From Streptococcus sanguinis (GTDB lineage Bacteria > Bacillota > Bacilli > Lactobacillales > Streptococcaceae), in the NCBI RefSeq assembly GCF_900635155.1, contig NZ_LR134002.1, positions 2,230,001 to 2,294,000 of the forward strand: 64,000 nucleotides of DNA, given 5' to 3'. The notes under the pieces were generated by a model. That model ran no database searches. It saw only the letters and a list, made by a program, of their open reading frames with translations, and was not told the origin of the DNA. This document shows positions 21,332 to 31,010 of the stretch, in pieces; the first letter of the stretch is position 1; each line of letters starts with the position of its first letter. A program made the position numbers and the translations under genes.

Positions 21332-21829
21332 TTATGTCTTGTCTAGGGCAGAGCAGATTTTATCAAAGGCTGCCTCTAGTGAATCCTCATCTGTGAAGAA
21401 GGATTCCTCTTCCCAGCCTAAGAAATCCCGGTCTTTCCACCAGCGCTTCATGTCATACGGAGCAAACTCCGCCTGTTTGGCTCTGGTACGATGGCGCCAA
21501 ACCGTCTCCTCAAAGGACAGGTCATAGTAGTAGGCAAAGACCTGCGGAGCGAAGAGTTTTTTCAACCGCTCTAGCATCTGTCCGTAAATGCCCGTCTCAT
21601 AAAACCCTTCTACCAGAACTAGCAAATCATGTTCGTAACCGAAGCGTGCCAATGTTTCCGTCAGGTCAATAGATAAATTTCCTGGCTCGACTTTTTCCTT
21701 GAGCATGTCCCGTCTAACCGTATCCTGCGATATCAGGATAGTCCCTCGGCCGTAGTGAGTCTGCAGTTTCCTGGCTAGGCTAGACTTGCCAGAGCCGGAA
21801 TTGCCACGAATGATGACTAACTTGGCCAT
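21332..21829 (-). CDS. AAA/P-loop small kinase
   Basis: A 165-residue protein with a Walker A motif GNSGSGKSS (residues 9-17) and a likely acceptor segment ISQDTVRRDML. It ends with a basic/aromatic helix (YDMKRWWKDRDFLG). It resembles the zeta-toxin/chloramphenicol phosphotransferase-like kinase group found in many Firmicutes, with unknown substrate. It follows the CoA-binding gene by one base, so the pair is probably translated together downstream of polA. Confidence 0.7.
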   Translation of the reverse strand: MAKLVIIRGNSGSGKSSLARKLQTHYGRGTILISQDTVRRDMLKEKVEPGNLSIDLTETLARFGYEHDLLVLVEGFYETGIYGQMLERLKKLFAPQVFAYYYDLSFEETVWRHRTRAKQAEFAPYDMKRWWKDRDFLGWEEESFFTDEDSLEAAFDKICSALDKT

Positions 21830-21830
21830 C

Positions 21831-22268
21831 TTATTCGCCCAGAATCAAGCGGGTATGCTCGCGTTTAATGCAGCGGTCCATGACAATGTCATCCCGACCG
21901 GCTGTCCGCAAAATCTGCTCAGCTTCCTCACTCTCCAAGCCCAACTGAGCCCAGAAAATCTTGGCATCCGACTGCAGAAAATCCAGTGCCACATCCGGCA
22001 AAAACTCACTGCGGCGGTATACATCGACAATATCCACTGGAAAAGGAATATCTTTGAGACTAGCATAAACAGTCTCACCAAAAATTTGACTGCCCGCTGC
22101 CCGCGGATTGACCGGAATAATGCGATAGCCTCGCTCCTGCATCTCTTTGGACACACGGTTGCTGGTCGTTTCTTCGCGGTCAGACAAGCCAACAACAGCA
22201 ATCACCTTGCTGTTGTTCAGATAATGCTTGACGATGGCATCACTGGGATTTTGAAAATGATAAGTCAT
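21831..22268 (-). CDS. CoA-binding domain protein (YccU-like)
   Basis: A 145-residue Rossmann-fold protein of the CoA-binding family. It has the IAVVGLSDREETTSNRVSKE nucleotide-binding start, the IIPVNPRA strand-loop and a WAQLGLESEEAE segment. The ATG at 22268 is preferred because the ATG at 22283 lies within the Shine-Dalgarno AGGAGGAAG. A gene of this type often sits next to polA in streptococci. The cellular role is not established. Confidence 0.8.
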   Translation of the reverse strand: MTYHFQNPSDAIVKHYLNNSKVIAVVGLSDREETTSNRVSKEMQERGYRIIPVNPRAAGSQIFGETVYASLKDIPFPVDIVDVYRRSEFLPDVALDFLQSDAKIFWAQLGLESEEAEQILRTAGRDDIVMDRCIKREHTRLILGE

Positions 22269-22331
22269 AGGCTTCCTCCTCATTCATAATAAAGCTAGAT
22301 AGTTTTGCAGTATTTACGTCTTAACTGAATC

Positions 22332-22427
22332 TGGGCTAAAACCTTAGAAAATAGATAATCCGTTCTAGGAGCATGGCTCCTTCGTCCGGACTCCTAATTT
22401 TCAGTCGGTTTTGACGCTCTTTGTATC
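22332..22427 (-). repeat. Dispersed structured repeat, copy B
   Basis: This block lies just after the polA stop codon. It shares with copy A (11244-11339) the lead-in GATACAAAGAGCGT, an outer stem (AAAACC with GGTTTT), a TAGGAG segment and the inner GGAGC-CATG-CTCC-type hairpin. Both copies are 96 bases and face the same way relative to the neighbouring gene. No coding frame is seen in the polA-CoA-binding gap. Confidence 0.6.
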
Positions 22428-22432
22428 TTGTT

Positions 22433-25075
22433 TTATTTCGCCTCGTACCAAGTTTGGCCGGCATTTTCATCAGCTACTAGCGGAACGGCTAGCTCAATCG
22501 CAGCTTCCATGGTTTCTTTGACCAGCTGGCGGACGGCAATTAGCTCGTCATTTGGCACTTCCAGCACGATTTCATCGTGCACCTGCAAGAGCATGCGAGA
22601 CTTGAAATTCTTCTCTGTCAGAGCTCGATCCAGATTAATCATAGCAACTTTGAGAATGTCTGCGGCGGAGCCTTGGATCGGGCTGTTAATAGCTGTGCGC
22701 TCCGCAAAATTTCGGATGTTAAAGTTGCGAGAATTGATATCCGGCAAGGAGCGGCGGCGATGGTAAATAGTCTCTACATAGCCCTTATCACGCGCTTCGC
22801 GGACGATGGTTTCCATATAATTCTTGATACCAGGGAAACGCTCAAAATAAGTCTGAATATAGTCTTTAGCTGCCTTGCGGGAAATTCCCAGATTATTAGC
22901 CAGTCCGAAGTCGGAAATGCCATAGACTACTCCGAAGTTGACAGCCTTGGCATTGCGGCGGTCATTAGGCGTCACATCCTCTGCCTTTTCAATACCAAAG
23001 ACCCGCATGGCGGTAGCCGTGTGAATGTCTTCTCCATGCTGAAAGGCAGCAATCAGATGCTCGTCCTGCGAAATGTGAGCCAGCACCCGCAGCTCAATCT
23101 GGGAATAATCCGAGCTGAGTAGTACGCTGTCTGCCCACTCTGGCACAAAAGCCTTGCGAATAAGGCGCCCCTGCTCCAAACGAACGGGGATATTCTGCAG
23201 GTTGGGGTCAACCGAGGACAGGCGGCCCGTCTGAGTCAAATCCTGAACATAGCGAGTGTGAATCTTACCGTCAGCCGCAATGGCCTCCTGCAATCCAATA
23301 ATGTAAGTGGACTGGAGCTTGCTGATTTGACGATATTCCAGAATCTTAGACACAATCGGTGCTATCGGTGCTAAACGTTCCAGAACATCCACTGCTGTAG
23401 AGTAGCCTGTCTTGGTCTTTTTGGTGTACTCCAGCGGCAGCCCCATATCCTCAAAGAGAATGGTTCCCAGCTGTTTCGGTGAGTTGATATTGAACTCCTG
23501 ACCAGCCAGGTCATAAATCTCCTGCGTTAGACTTTCCAGCGTCTTTTCGTTTTCTGCCTGCATGCCCTGTAGGGTTTCCCGCTCAACCTTAATCCCCGCA
23601 ATCTCCATCTTGGCTAAGACAAAGGCCAGGGGCTGCTCCATTTCAAGCAACAAATCCAGCTGATCGTGGGAACGAAGCTGCTCTTGCATCGGCTCTTCTG
23701 TTTCCAACAATACTTGGACTTTTCGAGCCAGATGCTCAAAGAACTGCGCTTGGTCCGGCAGAGCGCGCTTAGCTCCCTTGCCATACACCTCGTCATCAGT
23801 CGGCAGAATTGTTTGGCCGTAGAGGCGAGCAATGGTCGCCAGCTCATTGTCCTCGACCGTCGAAAGCAGATACTTGGCTAGACGCGCATCAAAGGAAGCT
23901 GCTGGCAATTCGATACCATAATGACTGAGCAGTACCTTGGTCCGCTTGAGGTCGTAGGTTTTCAGAGCTGTTTTTGTCAAAAATTCCTGAAAGAGAGGCT
24001 GTTGCAGTAAATCGCTGGTGCCGACATAAATCTGACGGCTATCGCCCCAGGCAAGACCAACAATCTCTTCCTTGTGGTAGTTGTCACCCAAGATTTCAAA
24101 ATAGAAAAATTGCTCTGGTGCCAGCATATCTGCTGTCACCTCGGTCACTTTGGTAAATTCAATTGGTTTGACTTCTACAGGATCCTGAGCCATTCCTAGC
24201 TGAGCCTTGAGCTGCTTGAAGCCCATCTCGTCATAGAATTTGCTCAGAGCCTCTACCTGCGGACCCTTATAAACCAAATCATCCAGTCCGATTTCAATCG
24301 GAGCCTGAGTATTGATAGTGGCTAGGGTTTTAGATAAGAAGGCCTTGTCCTTGTCATTGATCAGATTTTCCTTCATCTTGGAAGCTTTGAGCTGGTCAAT
24401 ATTTTCATAGAGATTTTCCAAAGAACCATACTCCAAGAGGAGCTTGAGACCAGTCTTCTCACCTATCTTGGTCACACCGGGGATATTATCCGACTGATCG
24501 CCCATCAGCGCCTTAAGATCAATGAACTGCTTAGGCGTGATACCCATCTTTTCCATGAGGTAGGCTGGTGTAAATTCCTCGAACTCGGCTACGCCTTTCT
24601 TGGAAATCTCCACCACGGTATTATCATCCGTCAGCTGAATCAAATCTTTATCGCCGCTGATAATGGTCACATCGTAAGGCACAGCCGTCTTTTCAGCCAT
24701 CTTATCCAAGGTCCCGATGATGTCATCCGCCTCGTACTGAGCCAAGTCGTAGTAGTGAATGCCTAGGTGCTTCAGCATTTCTCGGATAAAGGGCAGTTGC
24801 TCACGAAATTCATCTGGTGTCTTGGCCCGACCTGCCTTATAGTCAGCGTACATCTCGGTCCGGAAGGTCGTCTTGCCAGCATCAAAAGCTACTAGGACAT
24901 GAGTCGGCTGCACGCGCTCCAAGAGATGATTGAGCATGAGGTGGAAGCCATAAATAGCATTGGTATGCAGACCAGATGGACTCTTGAAACGGTCGATTTG
25001 ATTATAAAGCGCAAAAAAAGCGCGAAAAGCAACGGACGAACCGTCGATTAATAATAACTTATTCTTATTTTCCAT
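22433..25075 (-). CDS. polA: DNA polymerase I
   Basis: An 880-residue DNA polymerase for repair and Okazaki fragment processing. The N-terminal 5' nuclease domain (about residues 1-290) has VAFDAGKTTFRTEMYADYKA and the helix-hairpin-helix TKIGEKTGLKLLLEYG. The middle 3'-5' exonuclease domain lacks the usual acidic motif (FFYFEILGDN where DTET is expected), so proofreading is probably absent. The polymerase domain has motif A SSDYSQIELRVLAH, motif B RRNAKAVNFGVVYGI and motif C LLQVHDEIVLEVP. The ATG has no Shine-Dalgarno and sits seven bases from a -10 box, so the mRNA may be leaderless. Confidence 0.97.
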   Translation of the reverse strand: MENKNKLLLIDGSSVAFRAFFALYNQIDRFKSPSGLHTNAIYGFHLMLNHLLERVQPTHVLVAFDAGKTTFRTEMYADYKAGRAKTPDEFREQLPFIREMLKHLGIHYYDLAQYEADDIIGTLDKMAEKTAVPYDVTIISGDKDLIQLTDDNTVVEISKKGVAEFEEFTPAYLMEKMGITPKQFIDLKALMGDQSDNIPGVTKIGEKTGLKLLLEYGSLENLYENIDQLKASKMKENLINDKDKAFLSKTLATINTQAPIEIGLDDLVYKGPQVEALSKFYDEMGFKQLKAQLGMAQDPVEVKPIEFTKVTEVTADMLAPEQFFYFEILGDNYHKEEIVGLAWGDSRQIYVGTSDLLQQPLFQEFLTKTALKTYDLKRTKVLLSHYGIELPAASFDARLAKYLLSTVEDNELATIARLYGQTILPTDDEVYGKGAKRALPDQAQFFEHLARKVQVLLETEEPMQEQLRSHDQLDLLLEMEQPLAFVLAKMEIAGIKVERETLQGMQAENEKTLESLTQEIYDLAGQEFNINSPKQLGTILFEDMGLPLEYTKKTKTGYSTAVDVLERLAPIAPIVSKILEYRQISKLQSTYIIGLQEAIAADGKIHTRYVQDLTQTGRLSSVDPNLQNIPVRLEQGRLIRKAFVPEWADSVLLSSDYSQIELRVLAHISQDEHLIAAFQHGEDIHTATAMRVFGIEKAEDVTPNDRRNAKAVNFGVVYGISDFGLANNLGISRKAAKDYIQTYFERFPGIKNYMETIVREARDKGYVETIYHRRRSLPDINSRNFNIRNFAERTAINSPIQGSAADILKVAMINLDRALTEKNFKSRMLLQVHDEIVLEVPNDELIAVRQLVKETMEAAIELAVPLVADENAGQTWYEAK

Positions 25076-25081
25076 AGGTTT

Positions 25082-25090
25082 ATTATAACA
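25082..25090 (-). promoter_or_regulatory. Extended -10 promoter at polA
   Basis: The minus strand reads TGTTATAAT, a perfect -10 (25082-25087) with TGN extension. The polA start codon (25075) falls where transcription would begin. No canonical -35 is seen. Confidence 0.55.
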
Positions 25091-25136
25091 CGAAAGGCGG
25101 ACAAAGACAGAAAAGGCGGCGTGGAAAATAATCTAC

Positions 25137-28100
25137 TTAAAACTCTTTTTCCAATTCTCTTTCAATCTCCTTACGCTTGCCATCTATTAGTTTATCTAAG
25201 TGAAGAAGTAAATCAATGTAATCTAAATCAGTTTTAAATATCTCTTTAATATTTTCTAAGTGTTCTTTTTCTAATTCCAACACTGGAACATGACTCCCCG
25301 TAAAAAAATACGAATACGGACTAAAATGTATTTCTTGAAAAGACTTCTTGCCAAATTCTTTTGATTTGAGCAGTTTAAATAATAGTAATCTTTGATTACC
25401 ATCTTCTATAACTTCTACACCTAGATTAACTAATCTAATTGCAAATTGTTCATTACCTGTTTCTTCCAACATTTCTATTATAATTTGACTATCCTTTTTT
25501 ATAATATCACCGAGCATACTATTATAGTAGTAATATGACTTATTTATTGCAAAGTGTATAAATTTTTTATAAATTTCATTCTTATCACTAAATCCATTTA
25601 TAGTATGTAATATCATGTATCCTAAATTTGTGCTTCCCATTTTCAGCTCATCAATTTTCTTCAATACTTCTACTGAAAAATTAACATCATTTTCCCCTAA
25701 TTTTTGAAAAAGACTACAGGTGTGATCAATTCTGTTTCCTAAATCGATTAAATACTGGGATTTTAAATCGTTTTCTCCAATTAGATTTATTAATTTTCTC
25801 ACATCCTCTTCTCGTATAAAATCAAAAATAACAAAATTAGCATTCCCTGCTTTTTGTATTAATAACTCTTTCAAACTTGGATCTTTCAAAATCAATCTCT
25901 CAAAATTTAGAATCGTAAGATAATCTGGTAAAGAATTAGCTTTTAGAAGACCCTTTAATGTCTGTAAATCTCTATTTTTTACGTTTTCAAGTTGAGTTAA
26001 ATAAGCAAGTTGCCATTCATATTTTTCTAATTCCGGAGAGGAAGCAATAACAGACTGCATTGAACTTTTCTCGATATTTTCTAAAAAACTAATCGGAGTC
26101 CTGTTTCCAAAATGATAGTTTGATTTAAACATAGAATTTAAAAATTTTATCTTGTTATCGTTTTTTAATAGCAAAAACATATTAAATAGCACCAGTTCAA
26201 TATTGATATCATTCATAAACAAGTTATTTTTAAATTGATTTGCAAATTTGAAAATATTTTGCCAATTGCTTGAATAGCTATCTGCAATTTGTTGTAGTTT
26301 AATTTTCACATCATCCTTATAAAAACACGCATGGTTAGGATTGGTTAAATTATTATATATCTCTTGTCTTTCAGAAATTATATAATCGTCAAAAAAACTC
26401 GGTAAGTTTTCTTTCACTTCAGCTTTATGTAAAGCATAAACTATTTTTTCTCCAACCATAGATAAGTTTTTAATATCACTAAAAAAAAATTCTCTAATGC
26501 TTTTCAAATCTCCAAGGATGGTCTCGCCGTGACTTTCGGAATGATTCAAAATTGTTCTACTGTAATCATACAGGATTTTATCAATATAAAGTCTAATTTC
26601 AGAGGCTCCTATTTTATATAGACTTGCCAAAAGTTTTAGTATGCTTCTATGATACTGGCTTAAATTTTCACTGTCAGGAATAACATAATGGCTAAATGTA
26701 AATGTCTTCTCATTAGATTCTGTTCTATCAACTATAATTTTAAGATACTGTTTCAAAATTGTTACAATTAATTCTTGGTTATAATTTTTCGTCAAATCAA
26801 GATTAGTAAGTTCAGAAATGACATTTCCAGCTAAGACATAATCATATGCTCTTTCTGTAACCAAACCGTAGTTTGCTTCAAGAATACTATAAACCTCCGA
26901 AATCATATTAGGATTTTTATCAAAGTACTTTAATAATAATTGGAGAATTTGACTACAATATCTTGTCCGTGTAATTACAAATATAATATTTAAAACCGAA
27001 TCCTCAATAGATTCCTTTTTATCCTTCTGGTTAATAAAATTAGTCTTTGTATAAGCCTCAGACTCTATATTATCAATTTTATTTTTAACATGTGAAATTG
27101 CTTCTAAAGGAAGTAATACTCCAAATTGTATTAAAAATTTTTCTTTAAGTTCGTCATTTTCAAAATTACTTTCAGCATAATAAGTTCTAACTGCATCTGA
27201 AATGCTTTCCAGATCATCCTTTGACCTAATAAAATTGGAACATTGATTTAATATTTGAACAACTCTTTGATCGCTTACCGGATATAACTCATGTAAAATT
27301 TCTAAGATTGATATTTTCTTTTTTATTAAAAACTTAATAACTATATAATCATCTAATGATTGATCCGCTATCTTTACAATTTTGTCGTTATAAATGTTAC
27401 ACAACTCTCGCTCATGAAGCCTCTCTACCCCACTCTTAAAATCAGTATTTGTTATATCAATTATTTTCAATAATTTATTGAATTCCTGATTGCTTTCTAA
27501 ATTATCCAATCTAATTTTTTTCAGGTAAGATAAGATAAATAAGCTCTGTTGCTCTGAATAAATAATATTGTTCTTGTCTAAAATTTCTTCATAGTAATCG
27601 TTTAAAATATCTATCTCATTATTAAAATTAGTCAAATCCTGTGAACTAGATAACTTCGCTGCAATGACTGCAATACGTGGATTGCTTTTAGATATCGTTT
27701 CGATATGTTCAATTTCTTTATTGGTAAAATTCTTTTTAGAGAATTGATTGAGTAATGCTTAAAATTATCATCTTTTAAAAGAGTTGGAACAAAATTATCG
27801 TAACCATAATCTTTAATGTTATTGATTATATCTTTTTTAGCATAATCTCGTACGGTAAGAATAAACCTAATATTACTATTCGTATTCAATAGCCCAAGTG
27901 TCGAAATATAATTTTGCGTAGTATTAACATCATCGATAAAAATAATATTTTCTTTATCTAAGCTTAAATAACGTTTGACATCTTGATAAATGTCTTGATT
28001 GTTGCTCTTAACACACAGAATGTTATATTTATTTCTATCTAGCAAAGAACAAATTTCAATTGCTAATCTAGTTTTTCCTGTTCCAGATTTAGAAGATATT

Positions 28101-28711
28101 AATAAAATCCGGTTTTCACTTGATTCCATGTTATTAATATACTTTTTCACATCTCCAATATAATCATTTGATATAGGTGCATTAGTTTTGCTCATATCAT
28201 GAATTCTTATAAAATCATCAAGAGCCCAAACTTGCTCTGTGGATTCACTGATTGATAGATACTCTTTTGCCAAATATTGAAAATTCAACTTTGTCAGGTC
28301 ATAAGCCAACTCATTAATTCCAATCAATTCTAATCTATAAGGCTCAAATATTTTTTCTAGTTCTTCTTTTTGTTCAATTGTTATATTTGAAGAAGTATGA
28401 CAACAAATAAGTCTCCCAACTTTATCTTCAGCAATACTTTCTTCTAAAATTTTTTTCTTAACTGACCGAATGTCTTCTTTCAATTTAGGTATTACAGGCT
28501 TATGGGTACCATACATGATATAAACATATTTATCGTCTTCCTCTGCGTAAGAATCTGGAATCCCTTTAGTTGTCTTATCTGTTCCTTCTTGCGAACCTAA
28601 CGAAACAATTTTAAAATCATATTTTTTTCTTAAATACGAATCACATAGTTTTTGAAATCTTCCTCCTTCTAACTCTTTTATAGCATTTTCAAGTTTATTA
28701 ATTAAGGTCAT
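25137..28711 (-). pseudogene. STAND-type NTPase defence-like gene, frameshifted
   Basis: Two abutting frames (27632-28711, 359 codons; 25137-27635, 832 codons) form one gene of about 1191 residues split by a single-base loss. The first part has a restriction-nuclease-like N-terminal domain (about residues 1-150), then a P-loop SKSGTGKT (207-214), Walker B IIFIDD (256-261) and RFILTVRD. The frame breaks in an A5 run (27733-27737). In the other frame the protein continues through SNPRIAVIAAKL, a block seen in STAND NTPases, before the second frame's listed TTG start. The remaining 800 residues are helical with no family I recognise. This order matches antiviral STAND (Avs-like) proteins, with nuclease effector, NTPase switch and sensor. 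Base composition is clearly more AT-rich than its neighbours, a sign of transfer. Confidence 0.7.
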
Positions 28712-28746
28712 AGTCTTACCTCTTTTAAATATTTATAATTAATTAG

Positions 28747-28774
28747 ATTATATCATCTCTTGACCTAACAATAA
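28747..28774 (-). promoter_or_regulatory. Promoter of the STAND-type gene
   Basis: On the minus strand a perfect TATAAT (28747-28752) with TGA just ahead forms an extended -10, with a weak -35 TTATTG (28769-28774) at 16 bases. An AAGAGGT Shine-Dalgarno precedes the gene start. The promoter looks intact, so the gene is probably still transcribed. Confidence 0.55.
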
Positions 28775-28895
28775 ACTTATCAATTACCTTTTTATTCAAT
28801 ACTTACTACACATATTTTGTTCACATAAAGAATGTTTTGTTGGGGAAAATCTCCAACTTTCCTATCTTTAAAAAATCACTCGCCTTCTCTAAAAG

Positions 28896-28941
28896 AAAAA
28901 GCAGGCTAGACTGACAGTAGATCAGTTCTGGTCTGCTTTTT
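28896..28941 (-). terminator. Terminator after HAD phosphatase gene
   Basis: Arms 28901-28914 and 28922-28936 form an imperfect 14-bp stem. It is followed on the minus strand by CTTTTTCTTTT. The stem begins right after the HAD stop codon, so it ends the MATE-HAD unit just before the STAND gene promoter. Confidence 0.75.
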
Positions 28942-29554
28942 ATCTTGTAAATAATTGCTTTATATCCACCAGCTTCTCTATTTTCTGATTGATTTCTGGT
29001 CGGTAGTCACAGAAGTTAATGCTCTGGATACCACTGTTGACGGCGACATCTACATCCAGGGTCCGGTCGCCGATATAGTAGGTTTCCTTCTTGTTCAGGC
29101 CATATTTCTCGAGCAGATAGTCGACACCTTCTGGGTGGGGCTTGCGCTCAAAGCCGTTGGCTGTTGTGATGATTTCTATAAAATAATCATGAATTCCCAA
29201 GTCTTTTAAGATTTTATGAGCATTGAGCCCCTTGTGGGTATAGACAAACTGGGCAATGCCCTGCTCCTCAGCCCAGGCCAGAATCTCCGCAGCCCCTTCC
29301 ATCAAATGGACCTGAGCATTTTTCTCCTTTAGGCTTGCTCCACGGAAGGCATTCATCTCGGCAGCATCCAGGCCTTTCTCAGATGCCACTTCCTCCAAGA
29401 GCTTTTGGACAGAGTGCTTTAGGATATAGCTGTGGATACGGGTTCTGTCGAAGTCCAAACCATAGTGAGCATAGGTTTCCTCAATCCCCGCCAAAATAGC
29501 ATCGTAGGAGTCCAACAAGGTGCCGTCCAAATCCCAAATAAACGCTTTTGTCAT
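28940..29554 (-). CDS. HAD-superfamily phosphatase
   Basis: A 204-residue HAD hydrolase. It has the nucleophile motif FIWDLDGTLLDSY (aspartates 8 and 10), a helical cap (about 15-85), motif II VYTHKG, motif III lysine in FERKPHPEG and motif IV YYIGDRTLDVDVAVNSG. It resembles phosphoglycolate phosphatase-like enzymes; the substrate is not clear. Its start overlaps the MATE gene stop by four bases (ATGA), so the two are translationally coupled. Confidence 0.85.
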   Translation of the reverse strand: MTKAFIWDLDGTLLDSYDAILAGIEETYAHYGLDFDRTRIHSYILKHSVQKLLEEVASEKGLDAAEMNAFRGASLKEKNAQVHLMEGAAEILAWAEEQGIAQFVYTHKGLNAHKILKDLGIHDYFIEIITTANGFERKPHPEGVDYLLEKYGLNKKETYYIGDRTLDVDVAVNSGIQSINFCDYRPEINQKIEKLVDIKQLFTR

Positions 29555-30828
29555 GTGATTTTCCTCATTTTTCTGTCAAATAAAACCTTTAAAAATAACC
29601 AGCGGAAGCCATTGTCCAAGAGCGTCCCAGCCCAGACCCCCGGCAGACCCAAGCCAAAGGTCACACCCAGCAAATAACCTGTAACGATGCGAATCAGCCA
29701 TATACCAATAGCCGTGGCATAAAAGGGCAGTCTAGCATTGCCCAGCCCCTGCCAGACAGCTGTGTAAATCACGGTTCCCACTGCCATGGGAGTTCCCAAT
29801 AGGGAAAAGAGGATGACTAGAAGACTGGCTGTGATAGCTCCGCTATTATCCGTATAGAGCAAGGTCAGCGGCCGTCCAAAGGCGAAAATCCCTAAAGCCA
29901 CAGGCAACATGCAAGCAAAAGACAACCAGAAGGTCCGCTGACGAATCAGACCGACCTCTTGCATATCTCCCTCACCAACCGCTTGGGCGACTAGCATGAC
30001 TGTTGCTGTCGCAACCCCAAAGGCAGGCATATAATTAAACTGAGTCAGGACTTCACCGATGGCATTCCCCGCTACTGCGTCCGTCCCAAAGACGACCACA
30101 ATGGCAATAATAACTACATCACCGGCCCGCATCATGAGCCGCTCTCCAGCAGCCGGCAGACACAGGCGCAATAGCTCTCCATCTAAGCCCCAGCTCCAGC
30201 GGATTGTGGATAAATCCAGCTCCCGCCATAGAATCAGTACACCAACCAAACGAGCCAGCACCGTTCCCAGCGCTACACCAATAATACCAAGCCGAAAGAC
30301 GTAAATCCCCAGACCGGAAAAGAGGGCATTGAGGACATTGGTCAGAAGACTGACATACATGGGGAATCTAGGATTGCGCGTAACCCGCACCAGAGCCCCA
30401 AAAGAAGTCATCAAGCCTAGCAGAACAATAGTCCCTCCAACCAGAGCCAGATAAAGACCGCCTGCTTCAGCCACCGCTTTTTCCGTCCCCAGAAGATCCA
30501 GCATCTGCCTGCCAAAGAGCAGGGAAATCAGCCCCAACAGAAGGCTCAGAAGCAACGTCAGCTTGATAGCCTCAGCTGTATGATAGGCCAAACGCTCCTT
30601 GTCTCCTTGAGCCAGAGTCTTGGAGATGATACTGGAAATAGCAGCTCCCAGCGCGATAAAGATTGCCTGATAAATAGTAATGATGTTGCCGGCCACCGAG
30701 ACACCAGAGATCGCAATCAGCCCAAGACTGGCCACCAAATAGCTGTCGACCATTCCCATGAGCATCTGCAAAAAGTTCTCCGCCATAGCCGGTAAGGCGA
30801 TATTCATGATTTTTTTATAAGTCGTCAT
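29551..30828 (-). CDS. MATE family efflux transporter
   Basis: A 425-residue, twelve-helix transporter of the MATE family, which exports drugs or metabolites in exchange for sodium or protons. It has the N-terminal MNIALPAMAENFLQMLMGMVDSY stretch and the equivalent second half beginning LCLPAAGERLMMRAGDVVI, which shows the internal duplication. The ATG at 30828 was chosen for the AGGAG Shine-Dalgarno ten bases upstream; a GTG at 30879 opens the frame further but lacks a site. The substrate is unknown. Confidence 0.85.
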   Translation of the reverse strand: MTTYKKIMNIALPAMAENFLQMLMGMVDSYLVASLGLIAISGVSVAGNIITIYQAIFIALGAAISSIISKTLAQGDKERLAYHTAEAIKLTLLLSLLLGLISLLFGRQMLDLLGTEKAVAEAGGLYLALVGGTIVLLGLMTSFGALVRVTRNPRFPMYVSLLTNVLNALFSGLGIYVFRLGIIGVALGTVLARLVGVLILWRELDLSTIRWSWGLDGELLRLCLPAAGERLMMRAGDVVIIAIVVVFGTDAVAGNAIGEVLTQFNYMPAFGVATATVMLVAQAVGEGDMQEVGLIRQRTFWLSFACMLPVALGIFAFGRPLTLLYTDNSGAITASLLVILFSLLGTPMAVGTVIYTAVWQGLGNARLPFYATAIGIWLIRIVTGYLLGVTFGLGLPGVWAGTLLDNGFRWLFLKVLFDRKMRKIT

Positions 30829-31010
30829 TGTCTGAAAATCTCCTGCGTTTGTATATCCTTTCTTACTTAAGATTTCCACCCTCCATCATAGAGAATAGAA
30901 AGCGGTGGGACTATTGTCCTACCGCATATGAATCTCCTATCATAAAAGCTCATTTTAAGCACAAACTCCCACACTATACTGCTTTGCTTTCCCAAACTCA
31001 ACGAATATCT

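Noticed and set aside
27725..27745. Programmed -1 frameshift in the STAND gene
   Set aside because: The site CTA AAA AGA is not a canonical X XXY YYZ heptamer and I see no clear stimulatory hairpin just downstream. A deletion or sequencing error in an A run is simpler. I kept slippage only as an alternative.
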